Assembly: GCF_022832435.1 (NCBI RefSeq)
Contig: NZ_JALHLF010000013.1
Coordinates: forward strand, 662 to 64,661
Length of the DNA stretch: 64,000 nt
From: Novosphingobium organovorum
GTDB lineage: Bacteria > Pseudomonadota > Alphaproteobacteria > Sphingomonadales > Sphingomonadaceae
Reading direction: 5' to 3'
The position numbers were made by a program, and so were the translations under genes. Below are positions 17,155 through 25,483 of this stretch, piece after piece (the first letter of the stretch is position 1; each line of letters starts with the position of its first letter). The notes below the pieces were generated by a model. The model had not been told where the DNA came from. It made no database searches and worked only from the letters and a program-made list of their open reading frames with translations.

Positions 17155-18129
17155 ATGGCAACCGGATACCGCATGATCGTCGCCGAGCATGGTGGCCCCG
17201 AAAAGGTTTCACGTGAAACATTCGAAGTCCCCACACCCGGCCCCGGCCAGATCCTGATCGAGACCGAAGCGGTCGGCCTCAACTTCATCGACACCTATTA
17301 CCGCAAGGGGCTCTATCCCGATGCGCTGCCAATCGTGCTCGGTTCGGAGAGCGTGGGGCGCATCGTGGAGCTGGGTGACGGGACCGAGGGGTTCAGTGTG
17401 GGGGAACGCATCGGCTACACCGGCAACGGCGGCGCCTACGCGACGCACCGGCTGATCCCCGCCGACGGCGCGCTGCGCGTGCCCGACGCGATCGATCCGA
17501 TGATTGCCGCCGCAGTCCTGCTCAAGGGGCTGACCGCGTGCTACCTCGCCGAAGATACCTTCCCGGCCAAGGCGGGCGACGTCGCACTGGTCCACGCCGC
17601 GGCGGGCGGGGTCGGCTCGCTGCTCGTGCCCTGGCTCACCGACAAGGGCGTCACCGTGATCGCGCACTGCGGCAGCGCCGAGAAGGCGGCCACGGTGCCG
17701 ACCGACCATGCACTGTCGGGCCCGTTCGCCACTCTGCCCGAACAGGTCGCGGCGATCACCGGCGGAGCGATGTGCCATGTCGTCTACGACGGCGTTGGCA
17801 AGGACAGTTGGAACGCCTCGCTCGCCTGCTTGCGCGCGCGGGGGCTGATGGTCAGCTTCGGCAACGCCTCGGGTGCGGTAGAGCCCTTCCCCGTGCTCGA
17901 CCTGATGCGCAGCGGAGGTGGCTCGCTCTACGCCACGCGCCCCACCCTCGCCCACTACATCGCCACTCCCGAGACGCGCGATGCCGCCTGCGCCAAGCTG
18001 TTCGCACGGATCGCAAGCGGCGTGCTCACCCCGCAGATCGGGCAGACCTTCGCGCTGGACGATGCGGCCGAGGCGCACCGCGCGCTCGAAAGCCGGGCAA
18101 CCACGGGATCGACCGTGCTGATCCCCTGA
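17155..18129 (+). CDS. NADPH:quinone oxidoreductase (zeta-crystallin family)
   Basis: This 324-residue zinc-free MDR enzyme has a GroES-like N-terminal half (GLNFIDTYYRKGLYP is the quinone-reductase signature). A Rossmann domain with HAAAGGVGSLL near 145-155 follows. It is predicted to reduce quinones with NADPH in the cytosol. It follows the FMN protein by 43 bp on the same strand. A parS-like site near the 5' end encodes KVSRETFE. A strong terminator follows. Confidence 0.93.
   Translation: MATGYRMIVAEHGGPEKVSRETFEVPTPGPGQILIETEAVGLNFIDTYYRKGLYPDALPIVLGSESVGRIVELGDGTEGFSVGERIGYTGNGGAYATHRLIPADGALRVPDAIDPMIAAAVLLKGLTACYLAEDTFPAKAGDVALVHAAAGGVGSLLVPWLTDKGVTVIAHCGSAEKAATVPTDHALSGPFATLPEQVAAITGGAMCHVVYDGVGKDSWNASLACLRARGLMVSFGNASGAVEPFPVLDLMRSGGGSLYATRPTLAHYIATPETRDAACAKLFARIASGVLTPQIGQTFALDDAAEAHRALESRATTGSTVLIP
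17205..17220. promoter_or_regulatory. parS-like site 5 (inside quinone oxidoreductase gene)
   Basis: GGTTTCACGTGAAACA has a perfect 14-bp core palindrome and differs from consensus only at the outermost base. It lies about 5 kb from the putative oriC. Confidence 0.85.
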
Positions 18130-18165
18130 ACGCCCTGCCTGGCCCTCAGGAAGGCCGCTCAGCCA

Positions 18166-18210
18166 CGAAAAAGGGCCCGGACGACCATGAGGTCATCCGG
18201 GCCCTTTTCG
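18166..18210 (+). terminator. intrinsic terminator
   Basis: A CGAAAAAGGGCCCGGA / TCCGGGCCCTTTTCG stem with a 14-nt loop follows the quinone oxidoreductase gene and lies ahead of the convergent terC gene. Because of the A/T flanks it may serve both. Confidence 0.9.
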
Positions 18211-18241
18211 TATCTCCACGGGGCTGATGGCGGCGAACCGA

Positions 18242-18952
18242 TCAGAACAGCGAGACGATCCCCAGCTGGGGATCGATCCACCCCTCGTAGATCATCTTGC
18301 ACGCGACATAGAGGATGACGACGAGCCCGAGATAGGCGATCCAGCGGTAGCGTTCGATGAAGCGCGCCAGCACGTTCGCGGCAAGGCCCATCAGCACCAC
18401 CGAAAGCAGCAGCCCGACGATCAGGATACCGGGATGCGCGCGCGCCGCGCCCGCAACCCCGAGCACGTTGTCGAGGCTCATCGAGACGTCCGCCACCGCG
18501 ACCGCCCAGGCCGCGCCGACGAAGCTCTTCGCCGACCTGAGGCCCGAATGCTCGTCCCCCTCGACCTCGGGCGAACCCGCGTTGTCGTTCTCGCGCAGCT
18601 CGCGCCAGAACTTCCAGGCGACCCACAGGAGCAGGAGCCCGCCCGCGAAGATCAGGCCGACGATGCCCAGCAGCCAGGTCACCGCGAGCGCGAAGGCGAT
18701 GCGCAGGACAAGCGCGGCGCCAATGCCGATCAGGATGACCTTGCGCCGGTCCTTAGCCGGAAGCCCCGCCGCCAGCGCGCCGACGACAATCGCGTTGTCG
18801 CCGGCGAGCAGGAGGTCGATCATCAGCACCTGCCCGAAGGCGGCAAGCGCCGCGGGCTCGGTGATGTTCGCAAAGTCGGACACGATATGGTGCCAGATCG
18901 CGCCCGGCCCGCCCAGCGAGCCGCCCGCGATCAGGGCTGTCAGGATAGTCAC
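18242..18952 (-). CDS. TerC-family membrane protein (YjbE type)
   Basis: This 236-residue integral membrane protein has about six or seven hydrophobic helices. It carries the TerC acidic signatures LLAGDNAIVVGALAAGLP (about 47-65) and DVSMSLDNVLGVAGAA (about 155-170). TerC relatives are implicated in metal (Mn2+) export or metalation of exported enzymes; the specific metal here is not known. It lies 24 bp downstream of rho on the same strand. Confidence 0.88.
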   Translation of the reverse strand: MTILTALIAGGSLGGPGAIWHHIVSDFANITEPAALAAFGQVLMIDLLLAGDNAIVVGALAAGLPAKDRRKVILIGIGAALVLRIAFALAVTWLLGIVGLIFAGGLLLLWVAWKFWRELRENDNAGSPEVEGDEHSGLRSAKSFVGAAWAVAVADVSMSLDNVLGVAGAARAHPGILIVGLLLSVVLMGLAANVLARFIERYRWIAYLGLVVILYVACKMIYEGWIDPQLGIVSLF

Positions 18953-18976
18953 GAAGAAGGGCCCCCGTTTCGTACC

Positions 18977-20233
18977 TTACTGGTTCATCGTCGCGAAGAA
19001 GTCCTCGTTGCTCTTGGAGTCCTTCATCTTGTCGAGCAGGAACTCCATCGCATCGACGGTGCCCATCTGCATGAGGATGCGGCGCAGCAGCCACATCTTG
19101 GAGAGCTGATCCTTGGGAACCAGCAGCTCTTCCTTGCGGGTGCCCGACTTGCCCACGTCGAGCGCGGGGAAGATGCGCTTGTCCGCGACCTTGCGGTCGA
19201 GCACGATTTCCGAGTTACCGGTGCCCTTGAACTCTTCGAAGATGACTTCGTCCATGCGGCTGCCGGTGTCGATCAGCGCGGTGGCGATGATCGAGAGCGA
19301 ACCGCCCTCCTCGATGTTGCGCGCCGCACCGAAGAAGCGCTTGGGACGCTGCAGGGCGTTGGCGTCGACACCGCCGGTCAGCACCTTGCCGGAGCTCGGC
19401 ACCACGGTGTTGTAGGCGCGGCCCAGACGGGTGATCGAGTCGAGCAGGATGACCACGTCGCGCTTGTGTTCGACAAGGCGCTTGGCCTTCTCGATCACCA
19501 TTTCGGCGACCTGGACGTGGCGCTGCGCGGGTTCGTCGAAGGTCGAGGAAATGACCTCGCCCTTGACCGAGCGCTGCATGTCGGTGACTTCCTCGGGGCG
19601 TTCGTCGACCAGCAGGACGAGCAGGAACACCTCGGGGTGGTTGTCGGTGATGGCCTTGGCCATGTTCTGCAGCAGCACCGTCTTACCGGTACGCGGCGGT
19701 GCGACGATCAGCGCGCGCTGGCCCTTGCCCTGCGGGCTGATGAGATCGATCACGCGGGCCGACTTGTCCTTGACGGTCGGGTCGAGGGTGTCGAGCTTGA
19801 GGCGCTCTTCGGGATAGAGCGGGGTGAGGTTGTCGAAGTTGGTGCGGTGGCGCACGGCGTCGGGATCATCAAAGTTGACCTTGGTCAGCTTGGTGATCGC
19901 GAAGTAGCGCTCGCCGTCGCGCGGGGCGCGGATTTCGCCTTCGACGGTGTCCCCTGTGCGCAGGCCCCACTTGCGGACCTGGTTGGGCGATACGTAGATG
20001 TCGTCGGGCCCGGCGAGGTAGTTCGCCTCGGGGCTGCGCAGGAAGCCGAAACCGTCGGGCAGCACTTCGATCGTGCCAAGGCCCATGATCTCTTCGCCGT
20101 CCTCGGCGACTTCCTTCAGGATTCCGAACATGAGATCCTGGCGGCGCATCGTCGAAGCGCCTTCGACGCCCAGATCCTCGGCCATTTCGACCAGTTCGGC
20201 CGGCGTTTTTTTCTTGAGTTCTTTCAGATGCAT
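18977..20233 (-). CDS. rho: transcription termination factor Rho
   Basis: This hexameric RNA helicase carries out factor-dependent termination. It has 418 residues: an N-terminal helical domain, a cold-shock RNA-binding fold (GFGFLRSP at 61-68), P-loop APPRTGKT (178-185), [14 protein letters not shown], and the Q/R-loop region near [16 protein letters not shown]. The start [11 protein letters not shown] is the family N-terminus. rho-hemJ-hemE beside the origin is the alphaproteobacterial order. Confidence 0.98.
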   Translation of the reverse strand: MHLKELKKKTPAELVEMAEDLGVEGASTMRRQDLMFGILKEVAEDGEEIMGLGTIEVLPDGFGFLRSPEANYLAGPDDIYVSPNQVRKWGLRTGDTVEGEIRAPRDGERYFAITKLTKVNFDDPDAVRHRTNFDNLTPLYPEERLKLDTLDPTVKDKSARVIDLISPQGKGQRALIVAPPRTGKTVLLQNMAKAITDNHPEVFLLVLLVDERPEEVTDMQRSVKGEVISSTFDEPAQRHVQVAEMVIEKAKRLVEHKRDVVILLDSITRLGRAYNTVVPSSGKVLTGGVDANALQRPKRFFGAARNIEEGGSLSIIATALIDTGSRMDEVIFEEFKGTGNSEIVLDRKVADKRIFPALDVGKSGTRKEELLVPKDQLSKMWLLRRILMQMGTVDAMEFLLDKMKDSKSNEDFFATMNQ

Positions 20234-20397
20234 CTTTGTGAATTCCGAGATGGAAAAAAGGAGGTGTCGGCCGGGCGGATCATCGGGCTTGGGGAAAGCA
20301 GATCCGGGCAGGCAGGCGCAGCTGGCCGCCGCCCTTGAGCCGGGACGCCCTTGCAAATACGCCTCGCGAGCCACGCGGTCAATGAGTCATGCCCGCC

Positions 20398-20435
20398 AAA
20401 ACGCAAAGGCCGGGATCAGCGACCCCGGCCTTGCG
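20398..20435 (-). terminator. intrinsic terminator of hemJ
   Basis: On the minus strand, CGCAAGGCCGGGG / CCCGGCCTTTGCG forms a 12-bp stem with one bulge and is followed by TTTT. It lies downstream of hemJ and upstream of rho. Confidence 0.65.
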
Positions 20436-20518
20436 GCGGATGGAGGTTACATGGAGGTTATAAGGGCGCTTGCCCTCATGCTCCCGAACCTGCCTGCCTC
20501 ATCTCAAAAGGGCTCACC

Positions 20519-20962
20519 TTAAAACGGCTTGACCACCACGAGGATCACCACGACCACCGCGACAAGCCCCGGCACTTCGTTGAGCATCCGCAGCGCCTTG
20601 CCGCTCATCGCCCGCTCGCCCTTCGCCAGCTTCTTCGCGTAGCTGACCAGCCAGCCATGATAGGCCGAAAGCGCCAGCACGAAGAGCAGCTTGGCGTGGA
20701 GCCAGGGCTCCGACCAGAAACCCATCGCGCTCGCCAAGGCCACGCCGAACACCCAGACCATCACGATCGAGGGAGTCAGGATGATCTTACGCAGCTTGGC
20801 TTCGCGATCGACCCAGCGCGCCTCTTCGGCCGAGCCGGGTTCGGATTCCTGATGGTAGACGAAATAGCGCGGCAGCATGAACAGCCCGGCCATCCAGAAG
20901 ATCACGAAGATGATGTGGCCGGCCTTGAGCCAGAGGTAGGTGGTCTGCAAGATCTGCTCCAT
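20519..20962 (-). CDS. hemJ: protoporphyrinogen IX oxidase HemJ (CopD/DUF4149-like membrane protein)
   Basis: This 147-residue, four-helix membrane protein has the conserved WLKAGHIIFVIFWMAGLFMLPR opening (His near 16) and a later AKLLFVLALSAYHGW. HemJ oxidises protoporphyrinogen IX to protoporphyrin IX in bacteria lacking HemG/HemY. Its place between rho and hemE supports a haem-synthesis role. Confidence 0.9.
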   Translation of the reverse strand: MEQILQTTYLWLKAGHIIFVIFWMAGLFMLPRYFVYHQESEPGSAEEARWVDREAKLRKIILTPSIVMVWVFGVALASAMGFWSEPWLHAKLLFVLALSAYHGWLVSYAKKLAKGERAMSGKALRMLNEVPGLVAVVVVILVVVKPF

Positions 20963-21059
20963 GCGCCTGGTAGGTCCCTATCGAAAGCGTTGCCCCTGCT
21001 GGCGGCTATCTAGGCGCTTGTGAAGGCGCTGCAAAGGGGTCGCCCGCCTGGGGCTTGGG

Positions 21060-22088
21060 TCAGGGGCGAGTCCAGCCCCTGACGGCCGCGAGAAGCCGTT
21101 CCACATGGGCAATCGGGGTATGCTGGCCAATACCGTGGCCGAGATTGAACACATGGGGCCGCCCGGCGAAGGCATCAAGCACGCGGATCGCTTGGCGTTC
21201 GAGGTCCTCGCTGCCCGCCAGCACCAGCAGGGGATCGAAATTGCCCTGCACAGGCATACCCTCGGGCAATTCGCGCGCGGCCCATAGCGGGTCGATGGTT
21301 TCATCCACGCCCACCGCATCGACGCGGGTCTCACGGGCATAGGCGGCTAGCTTTTCGCCCGCGCCCTTGGGAAAGCCGATGATCGGAGTCTGCGGATGGC
21401 GCGCGCGCACCGCCTCGACGATCCGCGCGTTGGGAGCGATGACCCAGCGTTCGAATTGCTGAGGTGAGAGCGTGCCCGCCCAGGAATCGAAGAGCTGGAC
21501 CGCTTCGGCTCCGGCCTCGATCTGCCCGCACAGATAGTCGACCGTCACCTCGGCAATCGCCTCCACGATAGCCTGAAACCCCTCGGGATCGCGATAGGCC
21601 AGCGCGCGTGTCTCGGCCTGATCGCGGCTGCCCTCGCCTGCGACCATGTAAGTGGCGACAGTCCAGGGCGATCCGGCAAAGCCGAGCATGGTGGTTTCGG
21701 GGCCGAGCTGGGCGCGCACCTTGCGCACGGTTTCGTAGATCGGAGTCAGCCGTTCAGGCACCGCCGTCAGCGCGCCCAGAGCGTTGTCCACAAGGCGTGG
21801 AGAAAGCCGGGGACCTTCTCCAGCGGTGAACGAGAGGTCCTGGCCCATCGCGAAAGGCACGATCAGAATGTCGGAAAACAGGATCGCGCCGTCGAACCCG
21901 AAGCGGCGGATGGGTTGAAGCGTGATCTCGGCCGCGGCGTCGGTGTCGTAGACCAGCGCGAGGAAGCCGCCCTTCTCAGCCCGCAAGGCCCGGTATTCAG
22001 GCAGATAGCGCCCGGCCTGGCGCATCAGCCAGATGGGGCGTTCTTGCGTGTTCGTGCCGCGCAAAGTGTCGAGAAGGAGGCCTGGCAT
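21060..22088 (-). CDS. hemE: uroporphyrinogen decarboxylase HemE
   Basis: The enzyme decarboxylates uroporphyrinogen III to coproporphyrinogen III. It is 342 residues long with the RQAGRYLPEYR signature (about 23-33), GFAGSPWTVA, and DSWAGTLSP. The ATG at 22088 was chosen over a TTG eight codons upstream, because the family begins with a LLDTLRG-like segment. The 5' flank is the putative origin. A TTGTCCACA DnaA-box-like site is inside the gene at 21784-21792. Confidence 0.97.
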   Translation of the reverse strand: MPGLLLDTLRGTNTQERPIWLMRQAGRYLPEYRALRAEKGGFLALVYDTDAAAEITLQPIRRFGFDGAILFSDILIVPFAMGQDLSFTAGEGPRLSPRLVDNALGALTAVPERLTPIYETVRKVRAQLGPETTMLGFAGSPWTVATYMVAGEGSRDQAETRALAYRDPEGFQAIVEAIAEVTVDYLCGQIEAGAEAVQLFDSWAGTLSPQQFERWVIAPNARIVEAVRARHPQTPIIGFPKGAGEKLAAYARETRVDAVGVDETIDPLWAARELPEGMPVQGNFDPLLVLAGSEDLERQAIRVLDAFAGRPHVFNLGHGIGQHTPIAHVERLLAAVRGWTRP

Positions 22089-22110
22089 CGCGTTCTTTTC
22101 CGTTCCGAAC

Positions 22111-22136
22111 AAAAAAATTTAGAATTTTTATAAAAG
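22111..22136. other. AT-rich tract, candidate DNA unwinding element
   Basis: Almost entirely A and T (A7TTTAGAATTTTTATAAAA), this is exceptional in a region otherwise near two-thirds GC. It sits at the hemE edge of the origin gap, beside the DnaA-box cluster. It could also include the hemE promoter. Confidence 0.6.
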
Positions 22137-22157
22137 GTTGATGGAGTCTGTTGGCCC

Positions 22158-22166
22158 TGTGGATAT
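22158..22166 (-). promoter_or_regulatory. DnaA box-like site
   Basis: TGTGGATAT reads ATATCCACA on the minus strand, one mismatch from TTATCCACA. It lies next to the AT-rich tract and overlaps the base of the nested palindrome. Confidence 0.7.
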
Positions 22167-22266
22167 CGGGGATTGGCGGGCAATGCCCGAATTGTCCCCG
22201 GATGAACAGGGCCAATGAGTCCATCCGACTCTGGATGAGTCCGGAGTCAAAGATTCATTATTCCCG

Positions 22267-22287
22267 CTGTCCACAGGGTGTGGATGG
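22267..22287. promoter_or_regulatory. two facing DnaA box-like sites
   Basis: CTGTCCACA (22267-22275) and TGTGGATGG (22279-22287, CCATCCACA on the minus strand) form a TCCACA-GGG-TGTGGA palindrome. Each differs from the consensus at two positions, as is usual for weak alphaproteobacterial boxes. Confidence 0.6.
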
Positions 22288-22388
22288 AATCTCCAGCCTG
22301 TCCAGAACCGCTGGGGAGAATCCGGTGCAGTGGGGACGAAACCAGGGGGCGAGTTGTCACCGGAGCTATCCCGTGGTTTATGGACCCG

Positions 22389-22397
22389 CTTTCCACA
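22389..22397 (+). promoter_or_regulatory. weak DnaA box-like site
   Basis: CTTTCCACA has two mismatches to TTATCCACA. It lies near the ppsR edge of the origin gap. Confidence 0.45.
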
Positions 22398-22469
22398 GGG
22401 CTATCCCTAGGGCCTGACTCACGTTCTTTGGGGTTCTCTGGGGGCAAACAAGGACGACCAAGAGCCTTT

Positions 22470-23315
22470 ATGGCGCGTTTTCACCTGCACCTCTTGTCCG
22501 ATTCCACCGGCGAAACGCTCGAGATGATCGCCAAGGCGGCGCTCGCGCAGTTCGACGATACCGAGGTCCTGCGCCACTTCTGGCCGATGGTGCGCTCGCA
22601 GCAGCATCTCGACCGGATCATGGGGGAGATCGCCTCCAATCCGGGGCTCGTCTTCTTCACCTTGGTCAACGAGGAAACCCGCAGCCGGCTCGAAGAGCGG
22701 TGCCAGCAGCTCGGCCTGCCCGCGATCGCGGTGCTCGACGGGGTGACCGACGCGCTCGAGGCGCTGCTCGGCCAGGAGGCCAAGGGGCGTCCCGGCCGCC
22801 AGCACCGGCTCGACGATGCCTACTTCGCGCGCGTCGATGCGATCCAGTTCACCATCGCCCACGATGACGGCATCGCGTGGGAAGACTGGGAAGAGGCCGA
22901 CATCATCCTTGCGGGGGTGTCGCGCACCAGCAAGACGCCGACCTCGATCTACCTCGCCAACCGCGGCTTCAAGGTGGCGAACATTCCGATCGTGCCCGAG
23001 AGCCCCCCTCCCCCCTCGCTCTACGGTCTCAAGCGGCCTTTGGTGGTCGGGCTGACCACCGCGCCCGACCGGCTCATCCAGGTGCGCCGCAACCGCCTGC
23101 TTTCGCTCAGCCAGTCGCCCGATACCGACTACGTGCAGGAAGAGAAGGTCGTCAGCGAAGTGAAATACGCGCGGCGCATGTTCGCGGACAACTCGTGGCC
23201 GGTGATCGATGTCACCCGCCGCTCGATCGAGGAAACCGCCGCGGCCGTCATCAACCTGTTCAACGAGCGCCAGGCGACCGGACGCAAGGGCCAGATCGGG
23301 CCCAAGCCGATCTGA
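22470..23315 (+). CDS. ppsR: pyruvate, phosphate dikinase regulatory protein (PPSR/DUF299)
   Basis: This bifunctional kinase/pyrophosphorylase controls PEP synthase or pyruvate phosphate dikinase. It has 281 residues: FHLHLLSDSTGETLE at the N-terminus and a P-loop-like GVSRTSKTPTS near 149-159. The start is the ATG at 22470, and the longer frame upstream runs through the origin. It is the first gene of the rightward arm, as in Caulobacter. Confidence 0.95.
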   Translation: MARFHLHLLSDSTGETLEMIAKAALAQFDDTEVLRHFWPMVRSQQHLDRIMGEIASNPGLVFFTLVNEETRSRLEERCQQLGLPAIAVLDGVTDALEALLGQEAKGRPGRQHRLDDAYFARVDAIQFTIAHDDGIAWEDWEEADIILAGVSRTSKTPTSIYLANRGFKVANIPIVPESPPPPSLYGLKRPLVVGLTTAPDRLIQVRRNRLLSLSQSPDTDYVQEEKVVSEVKYARRMFADNSWPVIDVTRRSIEETAAAVINLFNERQATGRKGQIGPKPI

Positions 23316-23368
23316 ACCGAGTCCGAGCCGCGCGCCCGAACCACGACCATAATTCCAACGGGGTCTCC

Positions 23369-23953
23369 ATGATCGTACTTGCGTCCAAGAGCGCATCGCG
23401 CCGCGCCATGCTCGAAGCGGCCGGCATTCCCTTCACCGCGCAGCCCGCCCATGTCGACGAGCGCGCGATCGAAGCCGCGCTGGGGGATAGCGCGGCACCG
23501 GACATCGCGCTGACGCTGGCGCGGGAAAAGGCGCTGGCGGTTTCACGTGAAACACCCGGCGCGCTAGTGCTGGGCAGCGATTCGCTGGTGGTCTGCGGGG
23601 GCCAGCGCTTCGACAAGCCCGAGGATCGCGAGGCCGCCGCGCGCCACTTGCGCTTCTTTTCGGGCAAGGTGATGGAACTGCACAGCGCCGCGGCGCTTGT
23701 TCGCGATGGGGAAGTCCTCTGGGGCGAACCCGCGGTTGCCCGCCTGACCGTCGCGCCGCTCGGCGAGGCGTTCATTGCGGACTATCTCGACGACGAATGG
23801 CCCGAAGTGGCTGGCTGCGTCGGGGTGTTCCGCATCGAAGGGCGAGGGGTGCGCCTGTTCGAGGCGATCGAGGGCGACTATTTCACGATTCTGGGCATGC
23901 CCCTGCTCAAGGTACAGCAGGCGCTGCGCGCGATGGAGGTTTTGACCCGATGA
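23369..23953 (+). CDS. maf: Maf-family nucleotide pyrophosphatase
   Basis: This 194-residue Maf/YceF-type enzyme hydrolyses non-canonical or canonical nucleotides. The conserved LASKSASRRAMLEAAG opening and the SDSLVVCGG and KPEDREAAA motifs are present. Its stop overlaps the aroE start (ATGA). A parS-like site inside the gene encodes AVSRETPG. It is named by family; substrate preference is not deducible. Confidence 0.94.
   Translation: MIVLASKSASRRAMLEAAGIPFTAQPAHVDERAIEAALGDSAAPDIALTLAREKALAVSRETPGALVLGSDSLVVCGGQRFDKPEDREAAARHLRFFSGKVMELHSAAALVRDGEVLWGEPAVARLTVAPLGEAFIADYLDDEWPEVAGCVGVFRIEGRGVRLFEAIEGDYFTILGMPLLKVQQALRAMEVLTR
23539..23554. promoter_or_regulatory. parS-like site 6 (inside maf)
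   Basis: GGTTTCACGTGAAACA has the same core as site 5, about 1.1 kb right of the putative origin. It is the nearest parS candidate on the rightward arm. Confidence 0.85.
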
Positions 23954-24816
23954 GCAAGGACGCCGTGCCCTACGCCGAAGTTATCGGCGATCCGATCGCC
24001 CAGTCCAAGTCGCCGGTGATCCACCGCTTCTGGCTCGAGAAGCTGGGCCTGGCGGGTCGCTATGACGCGTGCCGGGTCACTGTCGACGGGCTGGCCGACT
24101 ATCTTGCCGCGCGCCGCACCGATCCGGCCTGGCGCGGCTGCAACGTGACGATGCCGCACAAGCTGGCGGTGATGCCGCTGCTCGACCGGCTCGACCCGCT
24201 CGCCGAACAGATCGGCGCGGTGAACACCATCGTGCGCGAGGCCGACGGCACGCTGACCGGGACCAACACCGACGCGCCCGGCTTCCTCGAACCGCTGCGC
24301 CCGACGCTCGCCAAGACGCATCTGTGGCGCATGGCGCGTGTACTGGGTACGGGCGGCGCGGCGCGGGCGATCGTCGCCGCGCTGGCGGCCGAGCATTTCA
24401 CCATCGTGCTCGCCGGGCGCGATCCGGAAAAGGCGCGCGCGCTCCTCGAGGAACTCGACCCCGAGGGGGAACACCACGCCATCGCGCTCGACCATTTCGC
24501 CGATGCGACCGATTTCGCCTTTGACGACCGGCAGGGCTGCTTCGATCTCATCGTCAACGCCAGCCCGCTGGGCATGGCGGGCAATCCGCCGCTGGCGTTC
24601 GACTTTTCGCACGCCCCGCCCGCCTCGGTGGTCTACGATATCGTCACCAGCCCGCTCGAGACGGCCTTTCTCAAGGAGGCGGCGGACAAGGGCTTTGCCA
24701 CCGTCGATGGCCTCGCGATGCTGATCGGACAGGCCGACGTGGCGTTTACCCACTTCTTTGGCGCCAGCCCCCCGCGCGGCGAGGATGCCGAACTGCGCGC
24801 ACGGATTCTGGGCTGA
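23950..24816 (+). CDS. aroE: shikimate dehydrogenase AroE
   Basis: This NADPH-dependent enzyme reduces 3-dehydroshikimate to shikimate in chorismate synthesis. The 288-residue protein shows the substrate motifs SKSPVIH (about 19-25) and NVTMPHK (catalytic Lys near 73), and the cofactor motif GTGGAARAI near 131-140. It is translationally coupled to maf by an ATGA overlap and followed by coaE after 14 bp. Confidence 0.97.
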   Translation: MSKDAVPYAEVIGDPIAQSKSPVIHRFWLEKLGLAGRYDACRVTVDGLADYLAARRTDPAWRGCNVTMPHKLAVMPLLDRLDPLAEQIGAVNTIVREADGTLTGTNTDAPGFLEPLRPTLAKTHLWRMARVLGTGGAARAIVAALAAEHFTIVLAGRDPEKARALLEELDPEGEHHAIALDHFADATDFAFDDRQGCFDLIVNASPLGMAGNPPLAFDFSHAPPASVVYDIVTSPLETAFLKEAADKGFATVDGLAMLIGQADVAFTHFFGASPPRGEDAELRARILG

Positions 24817-24830
24817 AGCGCAGGGGTATC

Positions 24831-25433
24831 ATGGCCATGGCGCGTTCGATCCAACTGGGCCTCACCGGATCGATCGGGATGGGCAAGTCGACCGTCGCGG
24901 CGATGTTCCGGGAGCAGGGCGTGCCGGTGTTCGATGCCGATGCCGCGGTTCACGCGCTGCAGGGCGCGGGCGGCGCGCTGGTGGAGCCGATCGAGGCGGC
25001 CTTTCCCGGCACCACCGGCCCTGAGGGGGTGGACCGGGCGAAGCTGGGCGCGGCGGCGTTCGGCGATCCGGACGCGCTCGCGCGGCTCGAGCGAATCGTC
25101 CACCCCGCCGTCGCGCGCGAACGCGAGTCGTTTCGCACGCGTGCGCAATCGTGCCCGATACTGGTCTTCGATATACCGCTGCTTTACGAAAAGGGTGGAT
25201 ACGAGGAGATGGATGCGGTCGCGGTGGTCTCGGCTCCGGCGGATGTCCAGCGCGCGCGCGTCCTTGCCCGATCGGGTATGAGCGAGGAGAAATTCGCGCG
25301 GATTCTGGCACTTCAGGTACCCGATGCCGAGAAGCGCGCGCGGGCCGATTTCGTGATCGATACCGGCACCGAGCTGGCACGGACACGCGAACAGGTGCGC
25401 GCGGTCATCGCCGCGCTCAGTGGTGCAGAATAA
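24831..25433 (+). CDS. coaE: dephospho-CoA kinase CoaE
   Basis: The enzyme phosphorylates the ribose of dephospho-CoA, the last step of CoA synthesis. It has 200 residues with P-loop [12 protein letters not shown] (about 9-20), the DADAAVH motif near 36-42, and [16 protein letters not shown]. An MAMAR or MAR start is possible; the earlier ATG is annotated. Confidence 0.97.
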   Translation: MAMARSIQLGLTGSIGMGKSTVAAMFREQGVPVFDADAAVHALQGAGGALVEPIEAAFPGTTGPEGVDRAKLGAAAFGDPDALARLERIVHPAVARERESFRTRAQSCPILVFDIPLLYEKGGYEEMDAVAVVSAPADVQRARVLARSGMSEEKFARILALQVPDAEKRARADFVIDTGTELARTREQVRAVIAALSGAE

Positions 25434-25483
25434 TCGCCGTGAAGCTCTTGCACGCCGGGCTCACGAGGCAGATATGAGATAAA

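Larger units (their letters stand above)
22089..22469. other. oriC: putative chromosomal replication origin (oriC)
   Basis: This is the 381-bp gap between divergent hemE and ppsR, the location of the Caulobacter origin. It shows an AT-rich tract (22111-22136), DnaA-box-like nonamers at 22158, 22267, 22279 and 22389, a nested palindrome at 22151-22215 and nine GANTC sites between 22144 and 22420. Flanking genes on both sides read away from it. There is no credible ORF inside. Promoters of hemE and ppsR must also lie here. Confidence 0.88.

Noticed and set aside
18227-20338. 703-codon plus-strand ORF opposite terC and rho
   Set aside because: Rho and TerC are unambiguous on the minus strand; the opposite frame is Arg/His/Gly/Asp-rich with no family similarity, a usual GC-rich shadow.
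20463-22112. TTG start at 22112 for hemE
   Set aside because: It would extend the protein into the AT-rich tract; the ATG at 22088 fits the family start.
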